In this document: positions 53,318-63,369 of the stretch, piece by piece
Numbering within the stretch: the first letter of the stretch is position 1
Layout of the letters: every line of letters starts with the position of its first letter
From: Astrothelium macrocarpum
Lineage: Eukaryota > Ascomycota > Dothideomycetes > Trypetheliales > Trypetheliaceae
Direction: 5' to 3'
Length of the DNA: 64,000 bases
NCBI GenBank assembly: GCA_021030915.1
Contig: JAGEMR010000111.1
Coordinates: 1-64,000 of the forward strand
Translations under genes and position numbers: made by a program
Notes under the pieces: model-generated
Databases searched by the model: none
What the model saw: only the letters and a program-made list of their open reading frames with translations
Told to the model about the DNA's origin: nothing

Positions 53318-56119
53318 ATGCCCATGTGGCCATTCGGGCGTCGGGGCCGACGTAGCAAGTTGAAGCAAGCAGGTCCACAGCCTGTCGCACAAGGGAAGAA
53401 GCCTGATCGATCCTCTCTCGAAGCACGGTCGGAACCACAACAGGCAGGGGACCCACAGAACATTAGTAGCCGGCAGAGTCACCGATCCCGACGAACATCG
53501 ACTAAGGATAGTGCATCGCAGAAAAATGTTCCGAGAAACCAAACCGAGCCATTGCCGTCAAAAGGGAGTGTCGAAGACATTACCGCCTTGCCTGTTAGTC
53601 GAGGACTGGGCACTAGTCCGCACCTAAGACCAACAACTCAAAATCTCTCCGAAATTCCTCATCACTTTCGACAAGGTGCTCCGGGATCTGAAACGTCTGC
53701 CAGTGAAAAGAGAGGTAAATTGCAACGGCCAAACAAACTCCAATCCAAGAGTGAGACCAATGTCCAAAGACGCAAATCGAGCAAGAAGCGACGTTCGGAT
53801 CCTGTACGCGAGGAGGAAATCAGACTGATGAGCAAACCAATACCCATACCGAAGAGATCTTCGGCTCAAGACAATGGAATTCTGAGAAGAGAAAGTAAGA
53901 AATTTAGAAACATTTCTGGTAGACAAAGTGATAGGCATGGATCCAACGTTTCGCTACCTTTGGAAGACTCCATCCATTCATCAATGTCTGGCATTTCTGA
54001 ACAACGGACATTCATCGTCCATGGCTTTGACGCCTTTTCTCCTCGACCTCGATTACGCTATTCCAGCAGTCCTCAATTCATCCCTGGTAGCCACCACAGC
54101 CATCATAGCGCCGTCAATGTTACCCCACAGCGGTCCGACTCGAAGAAGGAGAAACAACGTACCACCACAAAGGAGTTTTTAAAGGAGAGCAGAACCATTG
54201 ATGATTTGGCAGATGATTTGGATGCTGGTGGACTTCGCGCGTTGATGGAAAGGGATCAGAGGAGACAGGAGAAAAAGAGGAAGCAGGAGGAAGAGAAGAT
54301 CAAAAGGAAGCTACAGAGACGAGCAGACAAACAGGCATCCCAAGAGGCAAGACGCCAACGGGATGAGTCATCGCCAGCACGGTCTCAACATTCTACAAGA
54401 GCTCGTGAGGATGGAAATGCAAGGAAGGAGCCTCTTGGATTGGGTCTTGAGCAACAACCTGCTGCTACCGAAAATGAGACAGTACTCGAAAAAGAAAGAG
54501 AAGTACAAGATCATAAGACCGAGACAGCGCCAACGGACACGCCAATGTTGAAGAATGGCACTGCGCAAGATCCGTTCGCGGATACCAGCGAGACTCATAA
54601 AGAAACTGCTGTTGAGACAGAGCGGCATTTGGAGAAGTCTACGGACACTCCAATGCAAACTCCGTTGGAAGCTCCCATGGAGTCACCGGTAGAGGACCCA
54701 AGGTTAGAGACGGCCAAAGCCGTACGCTTATCGCAAGCAAGCATCCAGCAAACTCCGCCAGTATCACCAGAGCAGACTAGAGCCCCCTCAGGTCTGTCAC
54801 AGTCCACAGATAATCAGCATGCAAGTGCGCCAGACGTGCCTGCTCTACCTGCCGAACCCATCAAACGAAAGGCAACAGCAGAGCTTAGCTCGAGTCCCTC
54901 CCGTCGTGTTGGAGCCTGGGCTTCATTTTTCCGCCGTGGTACCATTGCCCGCGGTAAACGCGAATCTGAAAACAAGGGAACACCTTCGGAATTTTCATTT
55001 TCCAATACCTCGCGAGAGTCTATGCGAGCACAGATTCCCGCGCATCTTCAACATCAATCTTCAGAACGCAGGCGGAGTTCTGGTACTCCACACCGAACAC
55101 AGTCTCGCTTTCGAGAAGATCTCCCTGAGATGCCTTTGTCGCCACCTGACTCTAGGAAGCAATCTCCAGAAGTCACCGCGTTGCCTCCTGTGCCTCGAAA
55201 TACTGAGCGACAGGCCCACGCTGCTGCCGAGCCAAAGGCCACTGGCGGTTCTTCCCGTGCGTCTCCTGGTGATACGATGATGTCGCAACGCACCGACTCT
55301 CCAGTTTCTCCACCACCAGGGCGTTCTTCCAGTGCCTTGATGTCCCAATCTCTAGCATCTGTCGACAGCGAAGGGTCATGGCTTTCGGGCAAACCATCAC
55401 GCCGTACGTCAAAGCAAGCACGCAGTTCTCATCGACTTAGCACCGGTGAAAGCCCTGAGAAGAGACCTCGAAGCGACGATTATACTGCGAGTTATGAGGA
55501 ACTTGCAATACCAGAGGATGAATACTTTAGACGGTTGACACCAGCAGCGGAGGATGATTACGACCAGATACCAAAGCCACTGAGATTCAATCGCAAAGCA
55601 AGTGGTCAGGCTCTTGGTGGTGCAGAGGCGTCAGAAAAAGATTCACAAGAACATCGTGGTTTGAATTTGGATACCACATTGCTTCGGGCAGGTTCAGAGC
55701 GTAGGCCTACGGTCATTGAGCATTCAAATCGAGTGAAATCATCAGAGGGCCTCTTGAATCAATTTCATCAGGCCCAGAGTGCAGAGGAGGATTATGCCAC
55801 ACCCACACATTCACCATTGAACGATTTCGAGAAGAGAGACTCCCCAGCGGACGATTCTGGTTCCCAATACGATGAGCAAGATTCGCCGTTGGAGGAACAC
55901 CAACCCATCGAAATCAAGCGCGCCGAGAGTGTTGATCTTAAGCATCACTCTAGACATGCGAGTACAGGAAGTGCGAGATTACTTGAATTACCGAAGAGGG
56001 GAGATTCGAAGAGGACCAGTCGAGCTTCTTCGACAGGACTAAGTTCGAATCCAGCGAGCCCGCAAACAGCGTCGTTTGCGACATTTTCGACGCCATCGCC
56101 GGGAGAATCGAATAATTGA
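53318..56119 (+). CDS. Disordered fungal protein of unknown function (933 aa)
   Basis: A single exon from ATG 53318 (context CCACCATGC). It begins MPMWPFGRRGRRSK, a short motif I associate with uncharacterised filamentous-fungal proteins. The protein is almost wholly low-complexity: basic/Ser-rich N-terminal third with many RRxS-type sites, an RTIDDLADDLDAGGLRALMERD segment at about residues 287-310, a highly charged helix (RRQEKKRKQEEEKIKRK, about 312-345), then Pro/Ser/Thr/Glu-rich tail with EELAIPEDEYFRRLTP (about 728-743) and a Ser-rich C-terminus. No enzyme domain was seen. The composition suggests a phosphorylated scaffold at the cell cortex or nucleus. Confidence 0.8.
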   Translation: MPMWPFGRRGRRSKLKQAGPQPVAQGKKPDRSSLEARSEPQQAGDPQNISSRQSHRSRRTSTKDSASQKNVPRNQTEPLPSKGSVEDITALPVSRGLGTSPHLRPTTQNLSEIPHHFRQGAPGSETSASEKRGKLQRPNKLQSKSETNVQRRKSSKKRRSDPVREEEIRLMSKPIPIPKRSSAQDNGILRRESKKFRNISGRQSDRHGSNVSLPLEDSIHSSMSGISEQRTFIVHGFDAFSPRPRLRYSSSPQFIPGSHHSHHSAVNVTPQRSDSKKEKQRTTTKEFLKESRTIDDLADDLDAGGLRALMERDQRRQEKKRKQEEEKIKRKLQRRADKQASQEARRQRDESSPARSQHSTRAREDGNARKEPLGLGLEQQPAATENETVLEKEREVQDHKTETAPTDTPMLKNGTAQDPFADTSETHKETAVETERHLEKSTDTPMQTPLEAPMESPVEDPRLETAKAVRLSQASIQQTPPVSPEQTRAPSGLSQSTDNQHASAPDVPALPAEPIKRKATAELSSSPSRRVGAWASFFRRGTIARGKRESENKGTPSEFSFSNTSRESMRAQIPAHLQHQSSERRRSSGTPHRTQSRFREDLPEMPLSPPDSRKQSPEVTALPPVPRNTERQAHAAAEPKATGGSSRASPGDTMMSQRTDSPVSPPPGRSSSALMSQSLASVDSEGSWLSGKPSRRTSKQARSSHRLSTGESPEKRPRSDDYTASYEELAIPEDEYFRRLTPAAEDDYDQIPKPLRFNRKASGQALGGAEASEKDSQEHRGLNLDTTLLRAGSERRPTVIEHSNRVKSSEGLLNQFHQAQSAEEDYATPTHSPLNDFEKRDSPADDSGSQYDEQDSPLEEHQPIEIKRAESVDLKHHSRHASTGSARLLELPKRGDSKRTSRASSTGLSSNPASPQTASFATFSTPSPGESNN

Positions 56120-57664
56120 TAATGGAGACCCGACGATGGAGACGGCTTGCAATCACCTTTCCAGGGCAGTGAATAAGTAGTCATTCAATGGAATTGGACC
56201 ATCGATTATGCGCAAGATTATTGAAGACTTTCTTTTAACCAGACACCACGCTCACTAACCAATTTCCTTTTGAATCATTCTACTCGATTTCTTTTGTTAA
56301 AATGATTATATGATCTCACAGATGTCATTCTTTACCATTTTCCTTTTTTTTACTTTTCTATGTTGATTCTACATGATTTTCTTGATTTCTACTGAATTCA
56401 CTCGTCTGGTACCTACTACATGATCTTGCGCACACTGATCGGTCCCGATTACATGGATGGCGAACAGTCAACTGCCTCGGACGGTCTGCATACATCACGC
56501 GAAAGGCTCGATATCTTTGTCTGTTCTCTCTCAACGACTAAAAGCGACCAATGCGTCTCGATTTAATACACAAGATTACCTCGGCATCTTTTCTGGGCTT
56601 GCTTCACATCTTAACGTTGGCACAGATTGAATTACTAGATTTTACCCCGTACACCAATTGGGAGGTCACATTTGGGGGCTCAATATTTGGGCTGGATTGG
56701 CGAATTGGGCGCGTGTATCAGTACACTATACCTCAGTTTTTACTGATTCGTTTTGTTTTTCATTTGACATTTTGGGCGGGGATTGACGCGATTTGTCGGA
56801 ATACATGTACGATCCTGCAACGGGACGCAATGGGACGGAATGATACCATGAAGGCCAGATAGATCTCAGATCGAGATGGTGATGGGGCCTCGCAGTCGCT
56901 ACTGTGAACAATCCAACAAACAAACAAATGTTTATTGCGTTTGGGAGAAGCTTCTTCGCAAAGTACAAGCACTGTAGAGCGTGTAGACTGACTGATCACT
57001 ACTACCAACGAATTCAAATGCCGAGTCATTCAGCCACGGCAGGATTCAGCATGACAATCCACCGCCCGATGCATAAGCCAAAAATCCTGCAAGTCATCTA
57101 CTTGGCCATGCTGGAGAGGGAGGCGCGGGCCCCACTTCTCATTTGTGTTGTTCGGGCACGTCATCGACAGCAACCAGGCGGCACAACTTGCTTGCTGACA
57201 AAAGGCATTCCAAATCCGGCGTGTACGTGAAGCAGTTCTCCCATGCTCAACATCTAGACCTGCTCTGGCGTTTTTTCCTCAACAATCTCTGCCAAGCTTC
57301 CTCGTTACGAGAATGTAAGTGTCCCCTGACTTTTTTGTGTGCGTCGTGTGTCTGTTTTCACTTGGAGTCAGCCTAGCGCTGGGCAAGTAATCAATTCACC
57401 AACCCCTCCCGAGCAAGCTCCGAGGTTGGAAATTTGAATTGCAACAGGAAACCTCCATCACGTACCAAACCCTGCGTTGAATAATCCGGGCATCCTCCAT
57501 TATTGCTGTACAAATCTTGCTATTTGCAATTGCTCCATCTCTCCTTTGCTTACACCATCTTTGCCTTGATCTCACCACATCTCGGCGATTCGTGTTCCTG
57601 AACATTCTATTACTTGCGCATATATCAGCTCCATCAATCCCTCAACTAACCTAAACTCCTGTAC
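56120..57664. other. Intergenic
   Basis: 1.5 kb between the 933-aa protein gene and the thioredoxin gene. One ATG frame at 56551-56862 (103 aa, hydrophobic stretches) is unsupported by homology. The last 200 nt are C/T-rich, likely the thioredoxin promoter and leader. Confidence 0.45.
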
Positions 57665-58403
57665 ATGCTCAGTCCGCAACTCTTCCGACGAAATCTACTA
57701 TTTCAAACTACCAAAGCAATCGCGCATCGTTCGATAACACCTACGCGTGCATTCATCCCCAACCGAGTTTATCAACGCATCAGACACTTTCACGCCACCA
57801 TGGGTAAGGAAGGCGTTCATAATCTCTCCAAGTATGTTCTTCCCCAAACTACTTCTCAATAATGAGACAGACACTGACGAGCACATGTACGCAATCTATA
57901 GAAAGACCGACTTCGACGATGCCATCGCCGAAAAAGACAAGCTGATTGTGCTCGACTGCTTTGCCACCTGGTGCGGTCCCTGCAAGGTCATTGCGCCTCA
58001 GGTCGTCAAGTAAGGCCCATCCACCCACCCACACTCGTCCACATCACCCATCCTCCGCTCTCGCCTCCACCATTCCTCGATCCCCTTGCCGCTCCAAATT
58101 ATCCGATTCCCATGATTTCTCACCGGTCTCGCTCCCCCCCCTTTCCCTTTCAAAGCTAACCACCGCGTCTTTTTCTCCAGATTCTCCGAGACCTACCCCA
58201 CGGCCAAGTTCTACAAGCTCGACGTCGACGAAGTGCCCGACGTCGCGCAGGAGCTCGGCATCCGCGCCATGCCGACCTTCATCCTGTTCCGGAATGGCGA
58301 GAAGATTTCCGAGGTGGTGGGCGCGAACCCCAAGGTGCTCGAGGCTGCCATCAAGAAGGAGGTGGAGACTGAGGGCGGGGAGCCTACCCCTGCTCCGGCG
58401 TGA
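57665..58403 (+). CDS. Thioredoxin with N-terminal presequence
   Basis: Exons 57665-57831, 57902-58009 and 58181-58403 give 165 aa from the first ATG. The thioredoxin fold is complete: [20 protein letters not shown] (active site W79-C80-G81-P82-C83), [24 protein letters not shown] with the cis-Pro motif MPTF, and a final acidic tail. It reduces protein disulfides using thioredoxin reductase. The first 45 residues are Arg-rich and free of acidic residues ([17 protein letters not shown] ... [10 protein letters not shown]), like a mitochondrial targeting peptide. Met46 at 57800 lies in a strong context (CCACCATGGG) and starts [11 protein letters not shown], the usual start of fungal cytosolic thioredoxin. 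ATG 57665 has a weak context (GTACATGC). Two products from one mRNA are likely; targeting is inferred. Confidence 0.93.
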
Positions 58404-58848
58404 TGGGCTGAGTGTCGATGGATTGGGATTGAAGGGTACAGGGAGAACTAGAATGGTATTGCTAGGTATTGAAAGTGGCGCATGAGTCGTTGGAGGAGGA
58501 GTGCGTTTGTTGGGATCCAAGGGGGAAAAACACTTTTCGAATTTCGAATCCAACTACTACATCCTATAGATAAAGACCAAGAATACAACCTTGATGATTC
58601 GCGACGTAAATGGTGATTGATATTCAAAAGGAACTCCAAGCGGACACCGTTGAACATGCCTCGCCATCTTGACTGTGCGCCCAAAGCACGGCAGTATTCC
58701 TGGCTAACTGAATGTCTCCACACCCACACATGTCGTCGAATATTACCACCAATATTCTAGTTAAAGTCCTCGTCTCAATTCTACACGATCCAACACAACG
58801 AACAGCAAATAGCAAATGACTCCCCGACTTCCACTCCCCCATCCCAAA
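58404..58848. other. Convergent intergenic region
   Basis: 3' flanks of the thioredoxin gene (+) and the Rho-GDI gene (-). No feature was recognised. Confidence 0.5.
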
Positions 58849-61800
58849 TCACCAATCCTTCTTGATATCAAAGCTCCACTTGAACTCAAGATGAGTGTGG
58901 TTATCATCATCGACGAATCGACTCGTCGCGGTATAGTGACCGCGCGCAATCATGCCCGAAGGTGCAGTTTCGGACTCAACTATCTCACAGAAACCACATT
59001 AGTCTCTATAAAGCCCCCTCAAGTCCTGCCTCTCAGACTGCTAACAAAGGGACAATAACGGTAAAGGAGAATACGCTTGGGTTGCAAGTGGCAAGACGTA
59101 CATTTCTTCTCATAGATCGGCTTCTCCTTCGTGTTCGGCGAGTACGAGCCGATCATCTCCTGCATCTTGCTACCGATGCCCGCGCGCTTCACGTTCTGCA
59201 CGTACTTGAGTCCGGACAGGATCTGGTGCTGCACCTGGAACGTGGCTTTCATGCGAAAGTGCGCGCCCTCCTTGATGGTGAAGGGCTTGTCCTTGAGCCC
59301 CTCGACGGCGCCGGGCCCCGTGAGGTCGATGATGATGTCTGGACGGCCTTCAACCTGTCAAGTGGATGTGATTAGGAAAAAAAATTGGTGGAGATTGGGA
59401 GGAGAGAGGAAGGAGGGTGTTCTCACCTCAAGTCCTAGGCTTTTGATGATGACTTTGCGTGGGTCTGTCGGGTCGCTGATGTCTTCGCCGGTTCCGAGGC
59501 CGAGACTCTCTTTCCATTTCCGTAGGGACTCGTCGTTTTGATCTGGAGGAGAAGGGAGATGTTAGCAAGCTACTTGCCTTTGCCTCTTCGCATCCGGTCA
59601 ATGGAATCTCTGATTGGTAAGACATCGACTTTCACGTCTCGGCTATCGACAGGTCCTTCGGAGTCCCTCGGTGGAGCATGTTTTTGGGGTCGTAGTGCAG
59701 GATGAGTATGTGCTTGCTGGTCCTTGTTGCTCTTTTTAAACGTCCCTCTGGAGAATGTCCTGGCCAATAAGGAGAGCTTGTTGGGCCGCCCAATCTCGTG
59801 TGGGTACGGTGAGGGATGCTTTACTAATTCTGATCCAAATTCATCACTCTCCTTGTCCATTGTCGGACGCTTCTTTGTAAACTTTTCTACGAATTTTCTC
59901 AGACCATTCTTAGATTGTGGTGGTTCGACAAGAGATATTACTCGATTCAAGGCTCTCGACGGCTTCGCACTAGGCTCTTCAATCGTTATACTTGGTGGAC
60001 TTTTTTGAACTGGTTCTGCGAGCACATCTTTTCCCCGTTTTGTGTTGGTAAAGGAAGCAGATCGAGGTGAACGGCTGTTTCCCGCATCCTGCTGCTTAAT
60101 AACCTCTGCGGAAGAGCCGCTTTCGCGTTGACTCCGTTGCTCTGGCGTAAGCAAGCTTGAAGGTATGCCCAGGGCACCACTAGTAGGAACACCCTTCTCT
60201 GTAAATTTCTTGCCCGTGAAGCTATTGCCTGCATGCGCGCTATATGGCTGCCTATAGATAGTCGGGCGGGCTGCTTTGTATGCGTCATAAGTAAATAAGT
60301 CTATGGGAATTCGTCCCGTGCCATAAGGAACAAGTTTGGGTGGGCCAGCCGCAGACGGGACAAAGGCAGCGTCTGGATTGTTTGTTGTTTTTGGCTGATC
60401 AGGGACCAGCGAAGGGAATTTTTCACCACGTAATGATTGGATGGATGGGGTTTTATGGTGTTGCGGCTGGCTTCTGCAGATTTTAGATTCTTCCGTTGGA
60501 CTTGAAGGAGAGCAAGCATGCTCAGCATCAGAAGAGTCGGCTTCTGGCGGGTCAGGATTTGAGACAATGAGGCGCCGCGGCCGCATCACCGAAAAATCGC
60601 TTTGGTCGCTGTCTGATTCCGCAAAGACGCGGGGAGCATTCTTCGAAAAAGGTGAAACATTGTCATTTGCATCATCTTCTGTCAACACTAAGCGGTCTTT
60701 AGGTTCAGGCATCATTTCGAAGCTTGGAAGCTGTGGGGAAAGAGACTTTTCCGACCATTTACTATCTTTTCTCATTTGACTACCGTTGGATGATGACATT
60801 GCTACCGAACCATTCTCGGTTGATGTTGTAGTCGACCGATGCTGTCTCTGTGCAACATGTTTCGATAAGGATCGGTAGAGTCGCTTGTGGAAATCACTCA
60901 TCTCGATGGTGGGACTTTCGGAGGATGCCACCTGCTGAAGAAGAGGAAATGAATCATCCGAGTTTGAAGGTCTTGATGCTTCTGATTCGCAAAAGTCTCG
61001 GATATCAATCATCGAGTCATTTGGACCGGATCTCGGTATCCCTTTTGAGAGGATACGAGGATCAGATGCAGTAGGGAGTGTCGACATGATCAAGTCGCGA
61101 TTGTGGTGGTGATGGTTTCTCAAGTCGAACGAAGATTTTTTGTAGTTCAAGTTAGGTTGGGGCTCCTTTTCAAAGAAGCTCTTAGACATGATATCGAATT
61201 CCTGTGCATCAGAATACGGTCGCGAGAACTGCCTTGGTCGAGAACAGGCAAGTCCAGTCACATGAAATTGCTCAGAAGGTGTAGGTAGGCCAGTGTTGGG
61301 TATTTCTGGTTCTACCTCTTTCTGCTCCTCTTTGGGCTTCCCAGGCACTCCTTGAGCATCATGCCGAATATCAGACTCCTTTATCTGATCCATCTCTGTC
61401 CGGATCTGTGTAGCTACATTGGAAATTTTTTTCGAATCTGTAGCTTCGAGATGAAGCGCTGGTAGTTGATGAGAATGAGTGGAAGCAGTATCCATGCTGG
61501 AACCGACTGTCTGCTCTTCGACACTGGATGCTATTTTGAGCAGCGAATCTGAAACCAGAGCTACTACTAATCCTTCAACGACTCTTTGCCAAATCCACGG
61601 AGGTAATCGCCTCTGGACACAATCGAGTAAAGATCACAGGTTTTGTATGTCGTACCCGTTCCCAAAGTCAGAAAACTGCCTCTGTAGAGATAGAGACTAC
61701 GAATCAAGTAGTACGTATGGATTCACAAGAGTGAGATATTAATGAAAGATCGACCTCTCACTGTATCCAAGGAAAAGGTCGTACACGTTGTGTCGATAGG

Positions 61801-62521
61801 TACTCTGACGGTAGGAGAAGTTTATGAAGCTTTAAGCGCTGCGTACATAGTTATAGAATGTAAAAAGTCTTGATGAAAGGACTTCAGACCAAGAATGCGC
61901 CAGACGAAGTGTCCGAAACCAAGGAGATTGATGAAGAGGACAAGGTCCGAACGAAATGTAAAGTTATCAAAGGACCTCGGATCATCTGGTGTTAAGGTTC
62001 CGACCCAGCCTTTGCCATCACAGCAAGCGGAAGCTTTGACTGCGGCATTTTTCTGAGATCCTCAGGTTTTGGCCTAAAGAGTATTGTATCGTAAGGTGTA
62101 CACGTCGGCTAAAGGAAAAGACAGTACGAGATTGGACATGTACGAGCTGGAAATGGCTTTTGGACAAAAGTTTCCCATGAAAACATCGTGGGCCTGGCTT
62201 GCGAGTACGTGTCTCCAGGTAAGATCAGATCAGAACAGTCAAGCATTGCTCCTGCGAATGTAATAGATGATTGGTGGCAGACCAGAGCGTCCAAAGTTGG
62301 TGGTTCCAATATCATCAGTACCAGAGTCCAAATTCTATATCCAGCCAAGACGAGAGGTACTCAATTTTCCGATAGGCCTCCTTTTGGAAAAAGCGGTTTC
62401 TTTCCAAATTGTGGTGTGACTTACCTAACTTGTGGTATTCATCGATTGATTTTTGCTCCCCAACCTTGAAGCCTGCAGTGGTCTCGGGAGCAAGGTCGTC
62501 GTGATGGTCGTCCGCCGACAT
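58849..62521 (-). CDS. RDI1: Rho GDP-dissociation inhibitor, with a 2.9-kb first intron
   Basis: Exons 62425-62521, 59427-59542, 59102-59354 and 58849-58979 give 198 aa, the normal size for RhoGDI. Exon 1 codes MSADDHHDDLAPETTAGF and ends ...DEYHKL plus one base. Exon 2 resumes with (G)AT, giving DQNDESLRKWKESLGLG, the family sequence with no residue missing. Exon 3 carries RPDIIIDLTGPGAVEGLKD, HFRMKATFQVQHQILSGLKY and GSYSPNTKEKPIYEKK. Exon 4 completes ESETAPSGMIARGHYTATSR and HLEFKWSFDIKKDW. The beta-sandwich binds the prenyl tail and extracts Rho GTPases such as Cdc42 and Rho1 from membranes. The exon-1 donor is GTAAGT (62424). The intron of 2882 nt ends TTGCTAACATC..CTCCAG. Inside it lies the 641-aa ORF at 59570-61495. 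Confidence 0.92.
59570..61495 (-). CDS. 641-aa ORF nested in the Rho-GDI intron, unknown function
   Basis: One uninterrupted frame from ATG 61495 (context CAGCATGG) to TAG 59570, entirely inside Rho-GDI intron 1 and on the same strand. The protein is Ser/Pro/Lys-rich and mostly disordered. Recognisable local features: DFHKRLYRSLSKHVAQRQHR (amphipathic, about residue 203), LVPYGTGRIPIDLFTYDAYKAARPTIYR (folded-looking, about 388-420), and a basic C-terminal region with LRKFVEKFTKKRPTMDKE and ending RMRRGKGK. No known domain was recognised. Codon use looks like a real gene and no stop occurs in 641 codons. Its 3' UTR must overlap the second Rho-GDI exon unless it ends within 27 nt. It could be an independent nested gene or an alternative product of the Rho-GDI locus. 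Confidence 0.78.
   Translation of the reverse strand: MDTASTHSHQLPALHLEATDSKKISNVATQIRTEMDQIKESDIRHDAQGVPGKPKEEQKEVEPEIPNTGLPTPSEQFHVTGLACSRPRQFSRPYSDAQEFDIMSKSFFEKEPQPNLNYKKSSFDLRNHHHHNRDLIMSTLPTASDPRILSKGIPRSGPNDSMIDIRDFCESEASRPSNSDDSFPLLQQVASSESPTIEMSDFHKRLYRSLSKHVAQRQHRSTTTSTENGSVAMSSSNGSQMRKDSKWSEKSLSPQLPSFEMMPEPKDRLVLTEDDANDNVSPFSKNAPRVFAESDSDQSDFSVMRPRRLIVSNPDPPEADSSDAEHACSPSSPTEESKICRSQPQHHKTPSIQSLRGEKFPSLVPDQPKTTNNPDAAFVPSAAGPPKLVPYGTGRIPIDLFTYDAYKAARPTIYRQPYSAHAGNSFTGKKFTEKGVPTSGALGIPSSLLTPEQRSQRESGSSAEVIKQQDAGNSRSPRSASFTNTKRGKDVLAEPVQKSPPSITIEEPSAKPSRALNRVISLVEPPQSKNGLRKFVEKFTKKRPTMDKESDEFGSELVKHPSPYPHEIGRPNKLSLLARTFSRGTFKKSNKDQQAHTHPALRPQKHAPPRDSEGPVDSRDVKVDVLPIRDSIDRMRRGKGK
61496..62424. 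other. Rest of Rho-GDI intron 1, upstream of the nested ORF
   Basis: About 0.9 kb of intronic sequence that would act as promoter and leader of the nested ORF. It shows no further long frame on the minus strand. A start site and TATA box were not identified. Confidence 0.5.
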
Positions 62522-63369
62522 TGTAGCAATATTATGCAGTAGGGAAGCACAGAATGCAAGTAGGTATGTAAGATTCTATCTAAGTTCTTATGGTGTACAA
62601 ATAAATGGAGGGTCGCGGCGCAGTGAGTGGACGTTGGTGGTGGGGTTTGCAAAGTACAACTCTCACCGCTCTGAGCACGCGGCCATATTAAATACGAGGA
62701 ATATAACACGACATGTTCACAAATGCTCCATTGCTACACGCAGGCAGGGTCAACCATCTCTCCGTAAAAGAGCGAGCAGCATTTTCATCTCAGTAACGGG
62801 GTCTAACACGTGCGGCAAATCAATATCAAGGCATCTGATGAACACCGGCATTCTGAGTAACAGCAGCACTTGTCCAGCAATCACAGACGCGATGCCAGAC
62901 GGTAGTAGGGCGTCGATATGCTTGTTGTTTTTTGTGCGTAGAGAGACGGCAGTCACTAGGGCAAAGACAATAAGATGGAGACAATCGATGACAGCCATTG
63001 TTAATTACATCTTCTCGATCTCACCCAGCCACCCGTTCACTTAGTGCTGCGTGCCATTGGCCGGAGGCTGGGGGGACACCCTGCCATTTCCATCCCTTCA
63101 TTGCATGCCCTTCCCAACTTCAATCATCTTGACCATCATTATCTGTTCATCCATACCGACTTTACTGATGCTATTCGTCGCATTGCTTTAATTCGTGCTG
63201 CCTGGCACCCTGAGTGTTGCGATATCGTCTTTACTCAGCATTTCCCTTGCCTCGCCTTCAATCCGCGCCGGCGCATACCGCGTTTTCCATACGATTTTCC
63301 TGACCCTTGACAACTCATACTGCAGAATACCTCTTTCAATCGGACGTCAAGTTCGCGACACTGCTCACA
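62522..63369. other. Divergent promoter region (Rho-GDI / Bqt4-like)
   Basis: 0.85 kb between the divergent Rho-GDI and KilA-N genes. It includes a minus-strand 82-codon ATG frame at 62750-62998 with two hydrophobic stretches, which I do not regard as proven. C/T-rich sequence precedes the downstream start. Confidence 0.45.

Noticed and set aside
56551..56862. 103-codon ATG frame with hydrophobic stretches
   Set aside because: No family resemblance; the surrounding DNA is AT-rich intergenic sequence where such frames occur by chance.
62315..62521. Separate 68-aa protein at 62315-62521
   Set aside because: Its first 32 residues are the N-terminus of Rho-GDI; the remainder is intron read-through after the GTAAGT donor.
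62750..62998. 82-codon minus-strand frame with two membrane-like stretches
   Set aside because: It lies in the divergent promoter between Rho-GDI and the Bqt4-like gene with no homology; could be real but is not supported.
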